A stretch of DNA of 64,000 nt from Streptomyces sp. S4.7 (GCF_010384365.1 NZ_CP048397.1:6510001-6574000); one strand, 5' to 3'. Shown: positions 9,103 to 17,815, counted from the first letter of the stretch. Notes: generated from the sequence alone by a model not told the origin. Numbers and translations are program-made.

Positions 9103-9148
9103 GGCCGCTCCCGCCGTCTGGCAGGACCAAGTAGGACCTGCCGGGCGT

Positions 9149-10432
9149 TCAGCGGCTGTGGTCCCGGTCGTAGGCCAGGACGGTGTGCAGGAGCACGTTC
9201 GCGCCGTGGACGAGGTCCGTCGGAGCGGTCGCCTCGGCCGGCGCGTGGCTGATTCCGCCGATGCTCGGCACGAAGATCATGCCGATGGGCGCGGCCAGGC
9301 CGATGAGCTGGGCGTCGTGCCCCGCTCCGCTGGGCAGCGCGAGGTGCTCCAGCCCCAGTTCGGCGCAGGCCCCGGAGATCAGACCGGCCAGGTGGGGGGC
9401 GCAGTCCACCGGATCGACGACCTGGCTCACGGCCAGGTCGACCGTGACCCCGGATTCGGCGGCCACCTGCCCCGCGGTGTTCCGCAGTGAGTCCACCGCC
9501 TTGCACATAGCCGCGCCGGAGACGTCCCGGATGTCGGCGCGGAGCGTGACGCTCCCCGGCACCACGTTCCACGCGTTGGGTTCGACCACGCAGTGGCCGA
9601 CCGTCGCGACGCGTACCGGCCCGGTCGGCTCGGCGAGACGCTGGACGGCGAGGATCAGCTGGGCCGCGGCGGCGAGCGCGTCCCTGCGGTCGAGCATCGG
9701 CGTCGTCCCCGCGTGGTTGGTCATGCCGGCGACGGTGATGTCGACGGAGGTGCGGCCGGTGATCGCCGTCACCAGACCGACCGGTACGCGTTCCCGCTCC
9801 AGCACCGGTCCCTGCTCGATGTGGAGCTCGAGGTAGGCGGCGATCGTCCCGGCCACCCAGGCGGCCTCCCGCACCCTTGCGGCGTCGCCGCCGACGGCGG
9901 CGAGACCGGTCGCGAGCACGCTTCCGGGCACCTGGTGGGCCGCGATCTGTGCCGGGTTCAGGACCCCCGCGAGCGCGGCGGACCCGCTCATGGCCGGAGT
10001 GCCCGGAGCGCCCTCCTCGTTCGCGAAGGCGACGGCGGCGATCGGCACCGCCGGCCGGATCCCCCGCTCGTGCAGGACCTGGAGCACCTCGACCACCGCG
10101 AGCACGCCGTACGCCCCGTCGAGTGCCCCGCCGTCGGGCACCGTGTCCAGGTGCGACCCGAGCACCAGCCAGTCCTTGCGGGGCGAGGGGCCGGGCAGGC
10201 GGCCGATGAGGTTGCCCGCCGTGTCGGTCTCGACCAGCAGGCCGGCCTCCGCCATCAGCCTGCTCGTGAAGTCCCGTGCCGCGCGGTCGGCGGCTCCAAA
10301 GGCCGGGCGGTCGACCCCGCCCGCGGGTGTCGCGCCGATCGCCCGGAGCCGGTCGAGGCGGCTCAGCAGCCGCTCACCCGCGATCCGCAGGTCGCAGAAG
10401 TTCATGGTGTTGGTGTTGGCGTTGGCCCTCAT
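9149..10432 (-). CDS. M20-family metal-dependent amidohydrolase (allantoate amidohydrolase / N-carbamoyl-L-amino acid hydrolase type)
   Basis: The 427-residue enzyme belongs to the dinuclear M20 peptidase group that removes carbamoyl or ureido groups from amino acids. Metal-binding and catalytic elements are visible: GSHLDTVPDGGALDGAYG, ANEEG (bridging Glu region), ELHIEQGPVLE and SGAGHDAQ, with the His of GGISHAPAE near the C-terminus. A second ATG at 10405 fits the family start equally well. Located between the exporter and the IS nest, it may be a housekeeping purine or hydantoin enzyme caught at the cluster edge, or a tailoring or resistance enzyme that cleaves an amide or ureido bond in the peptide. 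Sequence alone cannot decide. The gene is intact, and the first IS begins about 130 bases upstream of its start. Confidence 0.85.
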   Translation of the reverse strand: MRANANTNTMNFCDLRIAGERLLSRLDRLRAIGATPAGGVDRPAFGAADRAARDFTSRLMAEAGLLVETDTAGNLIGRLPGPSPRKDWLVLGSHLDTVPDGGALDGAYGVLAVVEVLQVLHERGIRPAVPIAAVAFANEEGAPGTPAMSGSAALAGVLNPAQIAAHQVPGSVLATGLAAVGGDAARVREAAWVAGTIAAYLELHIEQGPVLERERVPVGLVTAITGRTSVDITVAGMTNHAGTTPMLDRRDALAAAAQLILAVQRLAEPTGPVRVATVGHCVVEPNAWNVVPGSVTLRADIRDVSGAAMCKAVDSLRNTAGQVAAESGVTVDLAVSQVVDPVDCAPHLAGLISGACAELGLEHLALPSGAGHDAQLIGLAAPIGMIFVPSIGGISHAPAEATAPTDLVHGANVLLHTVLAYDRDHSR

Positions 10433-10562
10433 GTCTCGGCTCTCGGATCGGTCCGGCGCACGGCCGCCGGAGGCGCGGGACTTATCCGTCCCAGGCTGCC
10501 CACGCGCCTTAGCATGCGATTAGCGCAGGCGGGCAGCCGGGCGCGCGCGAGACCACGGCTAA

Positions 10563-11611
10563 CGAGCTCGTGCATGGTTGGCGGTGAGACGTCGAGGACT
10601 TCGGTGGGGCCCGGGGGTCACATCTGCCGTGCCGATGTCAGGTCTGCGCCCTGCTGATGAGACAGCAGGCCGGCGATGGCCTGGACCGTGTCGCTCATGT
10701 GCTCGCGGCGGCCGAGGTGGCGTGCGAGTGCCCGCCAGTTCTTGAGATGTGCGATGCCGTGCTCGACCCGGATACGGCGTGAGGAGTGCGCCTTGCGCTG
10801 GCGCTCGTACATATCCTCGTACCAGTCCGGGGCGTTCTTCTTGAACTTGCGGTGCGGTGGCGTCACCACGCGTCCGCCGGTCTGTGCGCCGAGCCCCTGG
10901 TAGCCGGCATCGGCGAGGATCTCGACCGCAGGCCCACCGGCCAGGAGCTCCACCAGCCCCAACTGGCGTGCGTGGGTGATGTCCGCGCAACTCCCGGGCT
11001 TGGTCGGGCTGCACCACAGCATGCGTCCTTCGCCGTCCGTGACCACCATGGATTTGACGGCGTTCTGCTTGTTCTTGCCGGAGATGAACTTGTCCCGGTC
11101 CTTGCGTCCTTGGGCCGGCCGCCGGACCCGGATCTCGGTGCCGTCGATGATGCCGGTCTTCCCTGTCGCGCCGAGATGGTCGACGACTTCGGCCAGAGTC
11201 CGCAGCCGTACGTCGGGGCTGATGGTGCACCCTCGCTCGGCGAGCAGGGGCCGCACCTCGTTGATGGCCCGGGTGATGGTGGAGCGGTCCACGCCAAACC
11301 AGCAGGCCAGCACGTCGTGGGTAGTCCCGTGACGGAGATGGACGAGAGTGGCCAGCAGCCGGTCGACAAACACCAGCCGGTGCTTCGCGCCGGCGCCCAT
11401 GGCCCGCTTGCGCGGCCGGGAGGCAAGCCTGGCCTGGTGGCGCTCGTGCCACAACGGCCCCACTTCGGCGACGAGTTCAGCGATCACATCGGCCGTCAGG
11501 CCCGTGATCCGCCGGTTGCTGATGACCAGTGCACGAGCCGAGTTCCCCACCACGCAACCATGATCAACGATCAAGGACTCGGCGTCTCACCGCCAACCAT
11601 GCACGAGCTCG
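10563..11611 (-). mobile_element. IS5-type insertion sequence, copy 1 (1049 bp)
   Basis: This complete element has terminal inverted repeats that begin CGAGCTCGTGCATGGTTGG and match for at least 29 bp. It is flanked by the 3-bp direct repeat TAA (10560-10562 and 11612-11614). One transposase gene fills it. Two further copies of the same length and identical transposase lie at 12485 and 28136. The target reads CTAAG, fitting the CTNAG pattern of all three copies. TNA duplications are known for the IS1031-like branch of IS5. Confidence 0.95.
10618..11574 (-). CDS. IS5-family DDE transposase, copy 1
   Basis: The 318-residue transposase has an N-terminal helix-turn-helix (HDVLACWFGVDRSTITRAINE) and a DDE_Tnp_4-type catalytic core. 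The three acidic residues are in IIDGTEI, ILADAGYQG and RIRVEHGIAHLKNW. It cuts and joins the ends of its own element. The first open codon is TTG 11574; GTG 11553 is an alternative start. The reading frame is intact and the protein is identical to the other two copies, so the element was active recently. Confidence 0.93.
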   Translation of the reverse strand: MIVDHGCVVGNSARALVISNRRITGLTADVIAELVAEVGPLWHERHQARLASRPRKRAMGAGAKHRLVFVDRLLATLVHLRHGTTHDVLACWFGVDRSTITRAINEVRPLLAERGCTISPDVRLRTLAEVVDHLGATGKTGIIDGTEIRVRRPAQGRKDRDKFISGKNKQNAVKSMVVTDGEGRMLWCSPTKPGSCADITHARQLGLVELLAGGPAVEILADAGYQGLGAQTGGRVVTPPHRKFKKNAPDWYEDMYERQRKAHSSRRIRVEHGIAHLKNWRALARHLGRREHMSDTVQAIAGLLSHQQGADLTSARQM

Positions 11612-11614
11612 TAA

Positions 11615-12481
11615 GCGTTGTCCCGTAAATGATCTACGACGTGTTTGTTGACCTGCCTGCTTCTTCGTCAGCCGGCGAGGGTGAGGTTGTGCAGGCGGGC
11701 GATGCCGAGCATGGCGTGGTGGACGCCGTCGCCTTTGAGTCGGCAGTCGCGAAGGATCTTCCAGGTCTTCATCCGGGCGAAGGTGTGTTCGACGCGGGCA
11801 CGGACCTTGCGGTGGGAGGTGTTGTGTTCCTCTTTCCAGGCGGGGAGTTCGGTCTGGCCGGGTTCGCGGCGGTGCGGGATTATCAGGCCGGTGCCCCTGT
11901 AGCCGCCGTCCGCGATCACCGTGGCGCGGCCGACGGCGTCCTTCGCGCCGGACAACTCCCATGCCTTGCAGTCGTTGCGGTTGCCCGGCAACGGCCGTCC
12001 GACCGCTACGACCAGCCGGGTATCGGCGTCGATGACGACCTGGTGGTTGGTCGAGTACCGATAGTTCTTCGACTGCTCTGCGACCGTGTGGTCGCGGGTG
12101 GGGACGAGGGTGCCGTCAACGATCAGCACGGCGTCACGGCGGAACCGTTTACGTGGCTGCAGTGTCAGTGCCGGGCCGAGGTGATTGACGATCCGGTCGG
12201 CCGCGGACTTGGACACCCCGAACAACGGCGCCAGTTGGCGCAGGGTCAGGTTGGTCCGCCAGTACGCGGCGACCAGCAGGACTCGGTCCTCCAGAGGCAG
12301 GCTCCACGGCCGGCCCTTGCGGACCGGATCGGTGCCTTCGCGCCGCAACGCTGTGATCAGCTTGCCGAACTGACGCGGGCTCAGCCCAGTGAACGGGGCT
12401 GTCCAGGACGGCTCCGACGCCGTGATCACACCAGACACGGCAAGATCATCTCACTCGTGACCGGCAGTTACGGGACAGCCC
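11615..12481 (-). mobile_element. Second, unrelated IS5-family element enclosed between copies 1 and 2
   Basis: An 867-bp element has ends that read GCGTTGTCCCGTAA on the left and, inverted, GGGCTGTCCCGTAA on the right (12 of 14 match). It holds one transposase gene. Copies 1 and 2 of the 1049-bp element abut it on both sides, in opposite orientations and at the same distance from each end. Flanking bases outside the nest (GGCTAA and TTAGGCC) are complementary to one another, so the outer copies entered symmetric CTNAG sites at its two tips. Confidence 0.85.
11668..12438 (-). CDS. IS5-family transposase of the inner element
   Basis: The 256-residue DDE transposase is a different IS5 subgroup from its neighbours. 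It has an N-terminal HTH region (LTLRQLAPLFGVSKSAADRI) and catalytic acidic residues in IVDGTLVP, VIADGGYRG and RARVEHTFARMKTW. The length is normal and the frame intact. ATG 12438 is the first start in frame. Nothing suggests inactivation except the slightly degenerate left end of the element. Confidence 0.92.
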   Translation of the reverse strand: MSGVITASEPSWTAPFTGLSPRQFGKLITALRREGTDPVRKGRPWSLPLEDRVLLVAAYWRTNLTLRQLAPLFGVSKSAADRIVNHLGPALTLQPRKRFRRDAVLIVDGTLVPTRDHTVAEQSKNYRYSTNHQVVIDADTRLVVAVGRPLPGNRNDCKAWELSGAKDAVGRATVIADGGYRGTGLIIPHRREPGQTELPAWKEEHNTSHRKVRARVEHTFARMKTWKILRDCRLKGDGVHHAMLGIARLHNLTLAG

Positions 12482-12484
12482 TTA

Positions 12485-13533
12485 CGAGCTCGTGCATGGT
12501 TGGCGGTGAGACGCCGAGTCCTTGATCGTTGATCATGGTTGCGTGGTGGGGAACTCGGCTCGTGCACTGGTCATCAGCAACCGGCGGATCACGGGCCTGA
12601 CGGCCGATGTGATCGCTGAACTCGTCGCCGAAGTGGGGCCGTTGTGGCACGAGCGCCACCAGGCCAGGCTTGCCTCCCGGCCGCGCAAGCGGGCCATGGG
12701 CGCCGGCGCGAAGCACCGGCTGGTGTTTGTCGACCGGCTGCTGGCCACTCTCGTCCATCTCCGTCACGGGACTACCCACGACGTGCTGGCCTGCTGGTTT
12801 GGCGTGGACCGCTCCACCATCACCCGGGCCATCAACGAGGTGCGGCCCCTGCTCGCCGAGCGAGGGTGCACCATCAGCCCCGACGTACGGCTGCGGACTC
12901 TGGCCGAAGTCGTCGACCATCTCGGCGCGACAGGGAAGACCGGCATCATCGACGGCACCGAGATCCGGGTCCGGCGGCCGGCCCAAGGACGCAAGGACCG
13001 GGACAAGTTCATCTCCGGCAAGAACAAGCAGAACGCCGTCAAATCCATGGTGGTCACGGACGGCGAAGGACGCATGCTGTGGTGCAGCCCGACCAAGCCC
13101 GGGAGTTGCGCGGACATCACCCACGCACGCCAGTTGGGGCTGGTGGAGCTCCTGGCCGGTGGGCCTGCGGTCGAGATCCTCGCCGATGCCGGCTACCAGG
13201 GGCTCGGCGCACAGACCGGCGGACGCGTGGTGACGCCACCGCACCGCAAGTTCAAGAAGAACGCCCCGGACTGGTACGAGGATATGTACGAGCGCCAGCG
13301 CAAGGCGCACTCCTCACGCCGTATCCGGGTCGAGCACGGCATCGCACATCTCAAGAACTGGCGGGCACTCGCACGCCACCTCGGCCGCCGCGAGCACATG
13401 AGCGACACGGTCCAGGCCATCGCCGGCCTGCTGTCTCATCAGCAGGGCGCAGACCTGACATCGGCACGGCAGATGTGACCCCCGGGCCCCACCGAAGTCC
13501 TCGACGTCTCACCGCCAACCATGCACGAGCTCG
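12485..13533 (+). mobile_element. IS5-type insertion sequence, copy 2 (1049 bp)
   Basis: This copy is the same length as copy 1 and inverted relative to it. It is flanked by the direct repeat TTA (12482-12484 and 13534-13536), so this insertion is intact with its original target duplication. The right end lies 52 bp upstream of the halogenase start, so it has replaced or displaced the native halogenase promoter region. Confidence 0.95.
12522..13478 (+). CDS. IS5-family DDE transposase, copy 2
   Basis: The 318-residue protein is identical to copies 1 and 3 and has the same DDE motifs. It is transcribed toward the halogenase, so read-through from its promoter could drive the downstream genes. 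The start is TTG 12522 or GTG 12543. Confidence 0.93.
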   Translation: MIVDHGCVVGNSARALVISNRRITGLTADVIAELVAEVGPLWHERHQARLASRPRKRAMGAGAKHRLVFVDRLLATLVHLRHGTTHDVLACWFGVDRSTITRAINEVRPLLAERGCTISPDVRLRTLAEVVDHLGATGKTGIIDGTEIRVRRPAQGRKDRDKFISGKNKQNAVKSMVVTDGEGRMLWCSPTKPGSCADITHARQLGLVELLAGGPAVEILADAGYQGLGAQTGGRVVTPPHRKFKKNAPDWYEDMYERQRKAHSSRRIRVEHGIAHLKNWRALARHLGRREHMSDTVQAIAGLLSHQQGADLTSARQM

Positions 13534-13585
13534 TTAGGCCCGTGCGGGACCGTGCAGGAAATCCGACGGACTCGAGGGAGCCGAA

Positions 13586-15124
13586 ATGATCGACTCAGTG
13601 GTGATCGTGGGGGGCGGGACGGCCGGCTGGATGACCGCCACCTACCTCAAGGCCGCGTTCCAGGACCGGATCGACGTCACGGTGGTCGAGTCGGCGAACG
13701 TCGGCACGATCGGCGTGGGCGAGGCGACGTTCAGCACCGTCCGGCACTTCTTCGACTATCTCGGCCTGGATGAGCGGGAGTGGATGCCCCGCTGCTCGGC
13801 CAGCTACAAGCTCGCCATCCGCTTCGAGAACTGGCGGGAGCAGGGCCACCACTTCTACCACCCGTTCGAGCGGCTCAGGGTCGCCGAGGGCTTCAGCACG
13901 GCCGACTGGTGGCTGCAGCTCCAGGAAGAACTCGGCGAGTTCGACCGGAGCAGCTACATCACCCCGTGGCTCTGCGAGGCCCAGCGTTCCCCGCGCATGC
14001 TCGACGGCTCACTGTTCGCCGCCGGCCTCGACGGGTCCATGGGCAGGAGCACGCTGAGCGAGCAGCGCGCCCAGTTCCCCTACGCCTACCACTTCGACGC
14101 CGCCCTGATGGCCTCCTTCCTGGCCGAATACGGGCGCGCCCGAGGCGTGAAGCATGTGGTGGACGACGTGGTCGAAGTGAACCAGGACGAGCGCGGCTGG
14201 ATCGAGAGCGTGACCACGCGCGAGAAGGGGACCGTCGCCGGAAGCCTGTTCGTCGACTGCACTGGCTTCCGTGGAATGTTGATCAACAAGACGCTGGGGG
14301 AGCGGTTCGAGTCGTTTCTGGACGTGCTGCCCAACAACCGCGCGGTGGCCCTGCGCGTGCCGCGTGACCCGGAGCGCGACGACATGCGCCCGTACACCAC
14401 CGCGACGGCGATGGGCGCGGGCTGGATCTGGACCATTCCCCTGTACGGCCGCAACGGCACCGGCTACGTCTACTCCGACGAGTTCTGCACGCCCGAGGAG
14501 GCCGAACGCACGCTGCGGGAGTTCGCCGCGCCCGGCCAGGACGATCTCGAGGCCAACCACATCCGTATGCGCATCGGCCGCAACGAGCGGTCCTGGGTGA
14601 AGAACTGCGTCGCCGTCGGCCTGTCCAGCGCCTTCGTCGAGCCGCTGGAATCCACCGGGATCTTCTTCATCCAGCACGCGATCGAACAGCTCGTGAAGTA
14701 CTTCCCGGACAAGAGCTGGAATCCCGCGCTCATCGCGGGCTACAACGACCGCATCGCTCATGCCATCGACGGAGTCAAGGAATTCCTGACCTTGCATTAC
14801 CACGCCGCCGGCCGCTCGGACACGCCCTACTGGAAGGAGGCGAAGGTCCGAGCCCTCCCCGACGGGCTGGCCGAACGGCTCGCCACCTACGAATCGCGGC
14901 TGCTCGACGAGGAGACGATCTATCCGCACTACCACGGGTTCGAGGCGTACTCATGGAACACGATGCTGCTCGGCCTGGGCCGTGCGCCCGCGACCGCCCG
15001 CCCGGCGCTGGCCCACATGGACCAGGACGCCGGCCGGCGGGGCATCGCCGGGATTCGCAAGGACGCCGAGGCGCTCGTACGGAATCTGCCCAGCTGCCGC
15101 GAGTACCTGTCGACGATCAACTGA
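13586..15124 (+). CDS. FAD-dependent tryptophan halogenase, PyrH-like (5-halogenase predicted)
   Basis: This 512-residue flavin-dependent halogenase chlorinates the indole ring of tryptophan using FADH2, O2 and chloride. It shows the FAD motif GGGTAGWMTA (9-18), the catalytic Lys75 in SASYKLAIRFENW, WIWTIP (280-285, the WxWxIP signature) and Glu355 in EPLESTG, the residue that positions substrate in PrnA/PyrH. Length (512) and many segments, for example FDYLGLDEREW and YHPFERLRV, match the tryptophan 5-halogenase PyrH (511 aa) as I recall it rather than the about 535-aa 6- and 7-halogenases, so 5-chloro-Trp is the predicted product. GGGAG lies just upstream of the ATG. The flavin reductase follows after 33 bp. 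The gene sits immediately downstream of an IS copy. Confidence 0.94.
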   Translation: MIDSVVIVGGGTAGWMTATYLKAAFQDRIDVTVVESANVGTIGVGEATFSTVRHFFDYLGLDEREWMPRCSASYKLAIRFENWREQGHHFYHPFERLRVAEGFSTADWWLQLQEELGEFDRSSYITPWLCEAQRSPRMLDGSLFAAGLDGSMGRSTLSEQRAQFPYAYHFDAALMASFLAEYGRARGVKHVVDDVVEVNQDERGWIESVTTREKGTVAGSLFVDCTGFRGMLINKTLGERFESFLDVLPNNRAVALRVPRDPERDDMRPYTTATAMGAGWIWTIPLYGRNGTGYVYSDEFCTPEEAERTLREFAAPGQDDLEANHIRMRIGRNERSWVKNCVAVGLSSAFVEPLESTGIFFIQHAIEQLVKYFPDKSWNPALIAGYNDRIAHAIDGVKEFLTLHYHAAGRSDTPYWKEAKVRALPDGLAERLATYESRLLDEETIYPHYHGFEAYSWNTMLLGLGRAPATARPALAHMDQDAGRRGIAGIRKDAEALVRNLPSCREYLSTIN

Positions 15125-15157
15125 GGCCACGGTCTCCGGCCGGAGGAGAGGAGATCG

Positions 15158-15673
15158 ATGGGAGCCCAGCCCGTGGACGCCGACGCCTACCGCCAGTTCA
15201 TGAGTTCCTTCCCCACCGGAGTCGTGGTGGTCACCACCGTCGGCCCCGACGGGGCGCCGTGCGGCCTGACATGCTCCTCGATGACGAGCGTCAGCTTGGC
15301 TCCACCGGTCCTGTCGATCTGCCTGGGTGCGTGGAGCGGCACTCTCGCGGCGCTGCGCGCCCACGGCTGGTTCGCGGTGAATCTGCTGGACGCGGACGGT
15401 CGTTCGACGGCGGAACAGTTCGCCAAGCGCGGGGTCGACCATTTCCAGCAGGTGCGCTGGCAAGCCAGCGACGTCGGGGACACCCCGCGCCTCAGTGAGC
15501 ACGTCATCGGCTTCGCCGCGTGCCGCGTGATGGCCATGCAGACCATCGGCGACCACACGGTGGTGTTCGGTGAGGTGGTCGCCTCCGATCACGCGGGACC
15601 GGGCCGACCGCTTCTCTACGGCCTCCGGCAGTTCACGGCCTGGCCCGTCTCCCTCCCCGTCGCGACTTCATAG
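15158..15673 (+). CDS. Flavin reductase partner of the halogenase
   Basis: The 171-residue protein belongs to the FMN-binding split-barrel flavin reductase family (HpaC/RebF type). The family core is visible as FPTGVVVVTTVGPDGAPCGLTCSSMTSVSLAPPVLSI in consecutive pieces, followed by FAVNLLDADGRSTAEQFA. It uses NAD(P)H to reduce free flavin, which diffuses to the halogenase. A strong GGAGGAGAGGAG lies just upstream of ATG 15158. It is 33 bp behind the halogenase and certainly co-transcribed. The stop overlaps the 3' end of the opposite-strand SARP gene by 6 bp. Confidence 0.93.
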   Translation: MGAQPVDADAYRQFMSSFPTGVVVVTTVGPDGAPCGLTCSSMTSVSLAPPVLSICLGAWSGTLAALRAHGWFAVNLLDADGRSTAEQFAKRGVDHFQQVRWQASDVGDTPRLSEHVIGFAACRVMAMQTIGDHTVVFGEVVASDHAGPGRPLLYGLRQFTAWPVSLPVATS

Positions 15674-17815
15674 GTTGCGGGTGGTGAACGTGATCGGCCA
15701 CGGTGCCTGCACGCCGAACACGCCGAACAGCTGCCGGACGATGTCCCGGAGGTCCCGTGACTCCGGGCCGACGTCCTGTCGTTCGGCCTGTTCGGCGGCC
15801 GCGATCAGATTGGTGCGTTCCACGTCTAGCCAACGCAGGGCGTCGTCCTTCGCGGGGAAGACCGACGGCGTGTTCGGGAGCCCCCGCGGCCGGGTGGGTC
15901 CGTGCTGGCCAGGCTCGATCGCCTGTACGGCCATCCGGCAGGTCATCAGGTACCACGACAGGACTCGGCGTACCGCGTCCTGCCGGGCCGCCGTGCTGTC
16001 CTCCGTCCTGGCGCACTCGAGGGCGAAGGAACGCAGGAGCCGTTCATGCCGGTACCGGCCGTGCCCGTGAACACTGAGAAGGTGACAGTCCACGAGATAT
16101 TCGAGGACCGGTTCCACCTGCGCGACCGGCATGCCGAGAAGGGCCGCCGCCGCGTTCGGTCCCAGGGCCGGTCCATCGAAGAGACTCAGCATGCGAAACG
16201 CCCTTCGCGGGCTCAGCGTGCCGTACACATGGGGCTGCAGACGCTCGTAAGCAGCCTGATACGTGGACCGGAGCGCCGTGCCGCCGATGCTGAACTCGTC
16301 GAGACCTCGGCTGGGGTTCGCCAGCTTTCGAGCGAACTTGGCGATCGACCAGTCCGGATGGGAGGTCACCCGCATGGCCGCGATCCGGATCGCCAACGGC
16401 AGCCCGCCGCAAGCCGTCAACAGATCGGCGACATCCGCGGCTTCATGTGCGAGGCGCTGGGGCCCGACCAGTTGTCCGAACAGCTCCAGCGATTCCTTCT
16501 CGCCCAGCAACCCCAACGTCAGTGTATGGACGGCATCGATTCCGATCAGACGGTCCCGGCTCGTCAGCAGCACCGCACAGCCGCTGGCGCCGGGCAGGAG
16601 ATTTCTGACCTGGTCGGCGTTGTGTGCGTCGTCGAGCACAATGAGCATGTTCCTGCCTCTGAGCAGGCTCCGATAGCGGGTGGCTAGCTCGTTCTCGTCG
16701 AACTGGACGGGGGTGCCGTCCCCGTCCAGGTCCCGCAGGAAGCGGGCCAGCACCTTGATGGCTGGCACCGGGTTTCCGCTCGATCCATGCAGTTCCGCGT
16801 AGAGCTGTCCGTCGGGAAAGCAGGCGCTGACCAGATGGGCGGTGTGCACCGCGAGCGCCGTCTTGCCGACCCCGGGTGCTCCCACCACGGTCACCACCGG
16901 AATCTCCCCGGTTCGTCCACCGTCCAGCAGAACGCCACTCAGCCGTTCGGTCTGCGCCGTCAGCCCGGTCAGATGGTGCGGCTTCCTCGGCAGTTGCCAG
17001 ACGGCGCGCCGTTGCATGGACTGCGCAGTCAATACCGGTCGGGCGGCTTCGCCGATCAGGATGCTGGGGTCACTCTCAAGGATCCGCTGGTGCAGATGCT
17101 GCAACTCCGGCCCGGGCTCGACACCGAGCGCTGACCGCAGTGCTGCGCGCACGCCCCGGAACGTCTCGAGGGCCTCGCCCTGCCGCCCGCTCTGATAGAG
17201 GGCCAGCATGCGCAGCCAGTGGAGCCGCTCACGGTACGGGTTCTCGGAGATGAATTCGGTCAGCGTCGACGTGACCCCGACGTACCGCCCGAGTCGGATC
17301 TCCGCTTCGATCCAGATCTCCAACGCGTCAAGACGGGCCTCCTGCAGACTGGGCATCGTTTCGAGCCACAGCATCTTGCACGGGATATCCACGAGAGGTT
17401 CGCCGCGCCAGAGGTCCAGGGCCTGCCGCGACCGGACCGAGGCGTGCTCCCATGCCTCCGCTTTCGCGGCACCGGTTGCCTTGTGGTGCAGCATCTCGAA
17501 GCGGTGGACGTCCAGTTCCTGGGGACCGAGTTCGATCCGGTACCCGGGTTCGACCGTGTGGATTCGCGACTCGCCGACGCTGCCGAACAACTTCCTCAGT
17601 CTGCTGATGTAGTTCTGCAACGTGACTCTCGCGGTGGTCGGCGGTACCTCGTCCCACAGTGCCGCGATGAGATCATCGGTGGCTACGACCTTATTGCCCC
17701 GCAGCAGCAGGACGGCGAGGACGGCTCTCTGCTTGGCGGCGGAGATCGGCAGTAATTGATGACCACTTGATACGGTCAAGGGACCCAGCAGCTGAATATC
17801 CAGGTTTCCGGTCAC
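15668..17815 (-). CDS. SARP-family activator with BTAD and NB-ARC domains (AfsR-like)
   Basis: The 715-residue Streptomyces antibiotic regulatory protein has an OmpR-type winged helix (1-95, TARVTLQNYISRLRKLFG recognition region), a BTAD helical domain (about 100-245, ending VEPGPELQHLHQRIL) and an NB-ARC ATPase (Walker A VGAPGVGKTA from 311, Walker B LIVLDDAHN). It lacks the long TPR tail of full AfsR. Such proteins bind direct heptamer repeats near the -35 of biosynthetic operons and recruit RNA polymerase. It is convergent with the flavin reductase and at the right edge of the peptide cluster, so it is the best candidate for cluster-situated activator. ATG 17815 gives the canonical start. 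Confidence 0.92.
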   Translation of the reverse strand: MTGNLDIQLLGPLTVSSGHQLLPISAAKQRAVLAVLLLRGNKVVATDDLIAALWDEVPPTTARVTLQNYISRLRKLFGSVGESRIHTVEPGYRIELGPQELDVHRFEMLHHKATGAAKAEAWEHASVRSRQALDLWRGEPLVDIPCKMLWLETMPSLQEARLDALEIWIEAEIRLGRYVGVTSTLTEFISENPYRERLHWLRMLALYQSGRQGEALETFRGVRAALRSALGVEPGPELQHLHQRILESDPSILIGEAARPVLTAQSMQRRAVWQLPRKPHHLTGLTAQTERLSGVLLDGGRTGEIPVVTVVGAPGVGKTALAVHTAHLVSACFPDGQLYAELHGSSGNPVPAIKVLARFLRDLDGDGTPVQFDENELATRYRSLLRGRNMLIVLDDAHNADQVRNLLPGASGCAVLLTSRDRLIGIDAVHTLTLGLLGEKESLELFGQLVGPQRLAHEAADVADLLTACGGLPLAIRIAAMRVTSHPDWSIAKFARKLANPSRGLDEFSIGGTALRSTYQAAYERLQPHVYGTLSPRRAFRMLSLFDGPALGPNAAAALLGMPVAQVEPVLEYLVDCHLLSVHGHGRYRHERLLRSFALECARTEDSTAARQDAVRRVLSWYLMTCRMAVQAIEPGQHGPTRPRGLPNTPSVFPAKDDALRWLDVERTNLIAAAEQAERQDVGPESRDLRDIVRQLFGVFGVQAPWPITFTTRNL

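Noticed and set aside
10563..13533. Reading the IS nest as a composite transposon carrying cargo
   Set aside because: The only DNA between the two outer copies is another complete IS; there is no passenger gene and each outer copy has its own target duplication.
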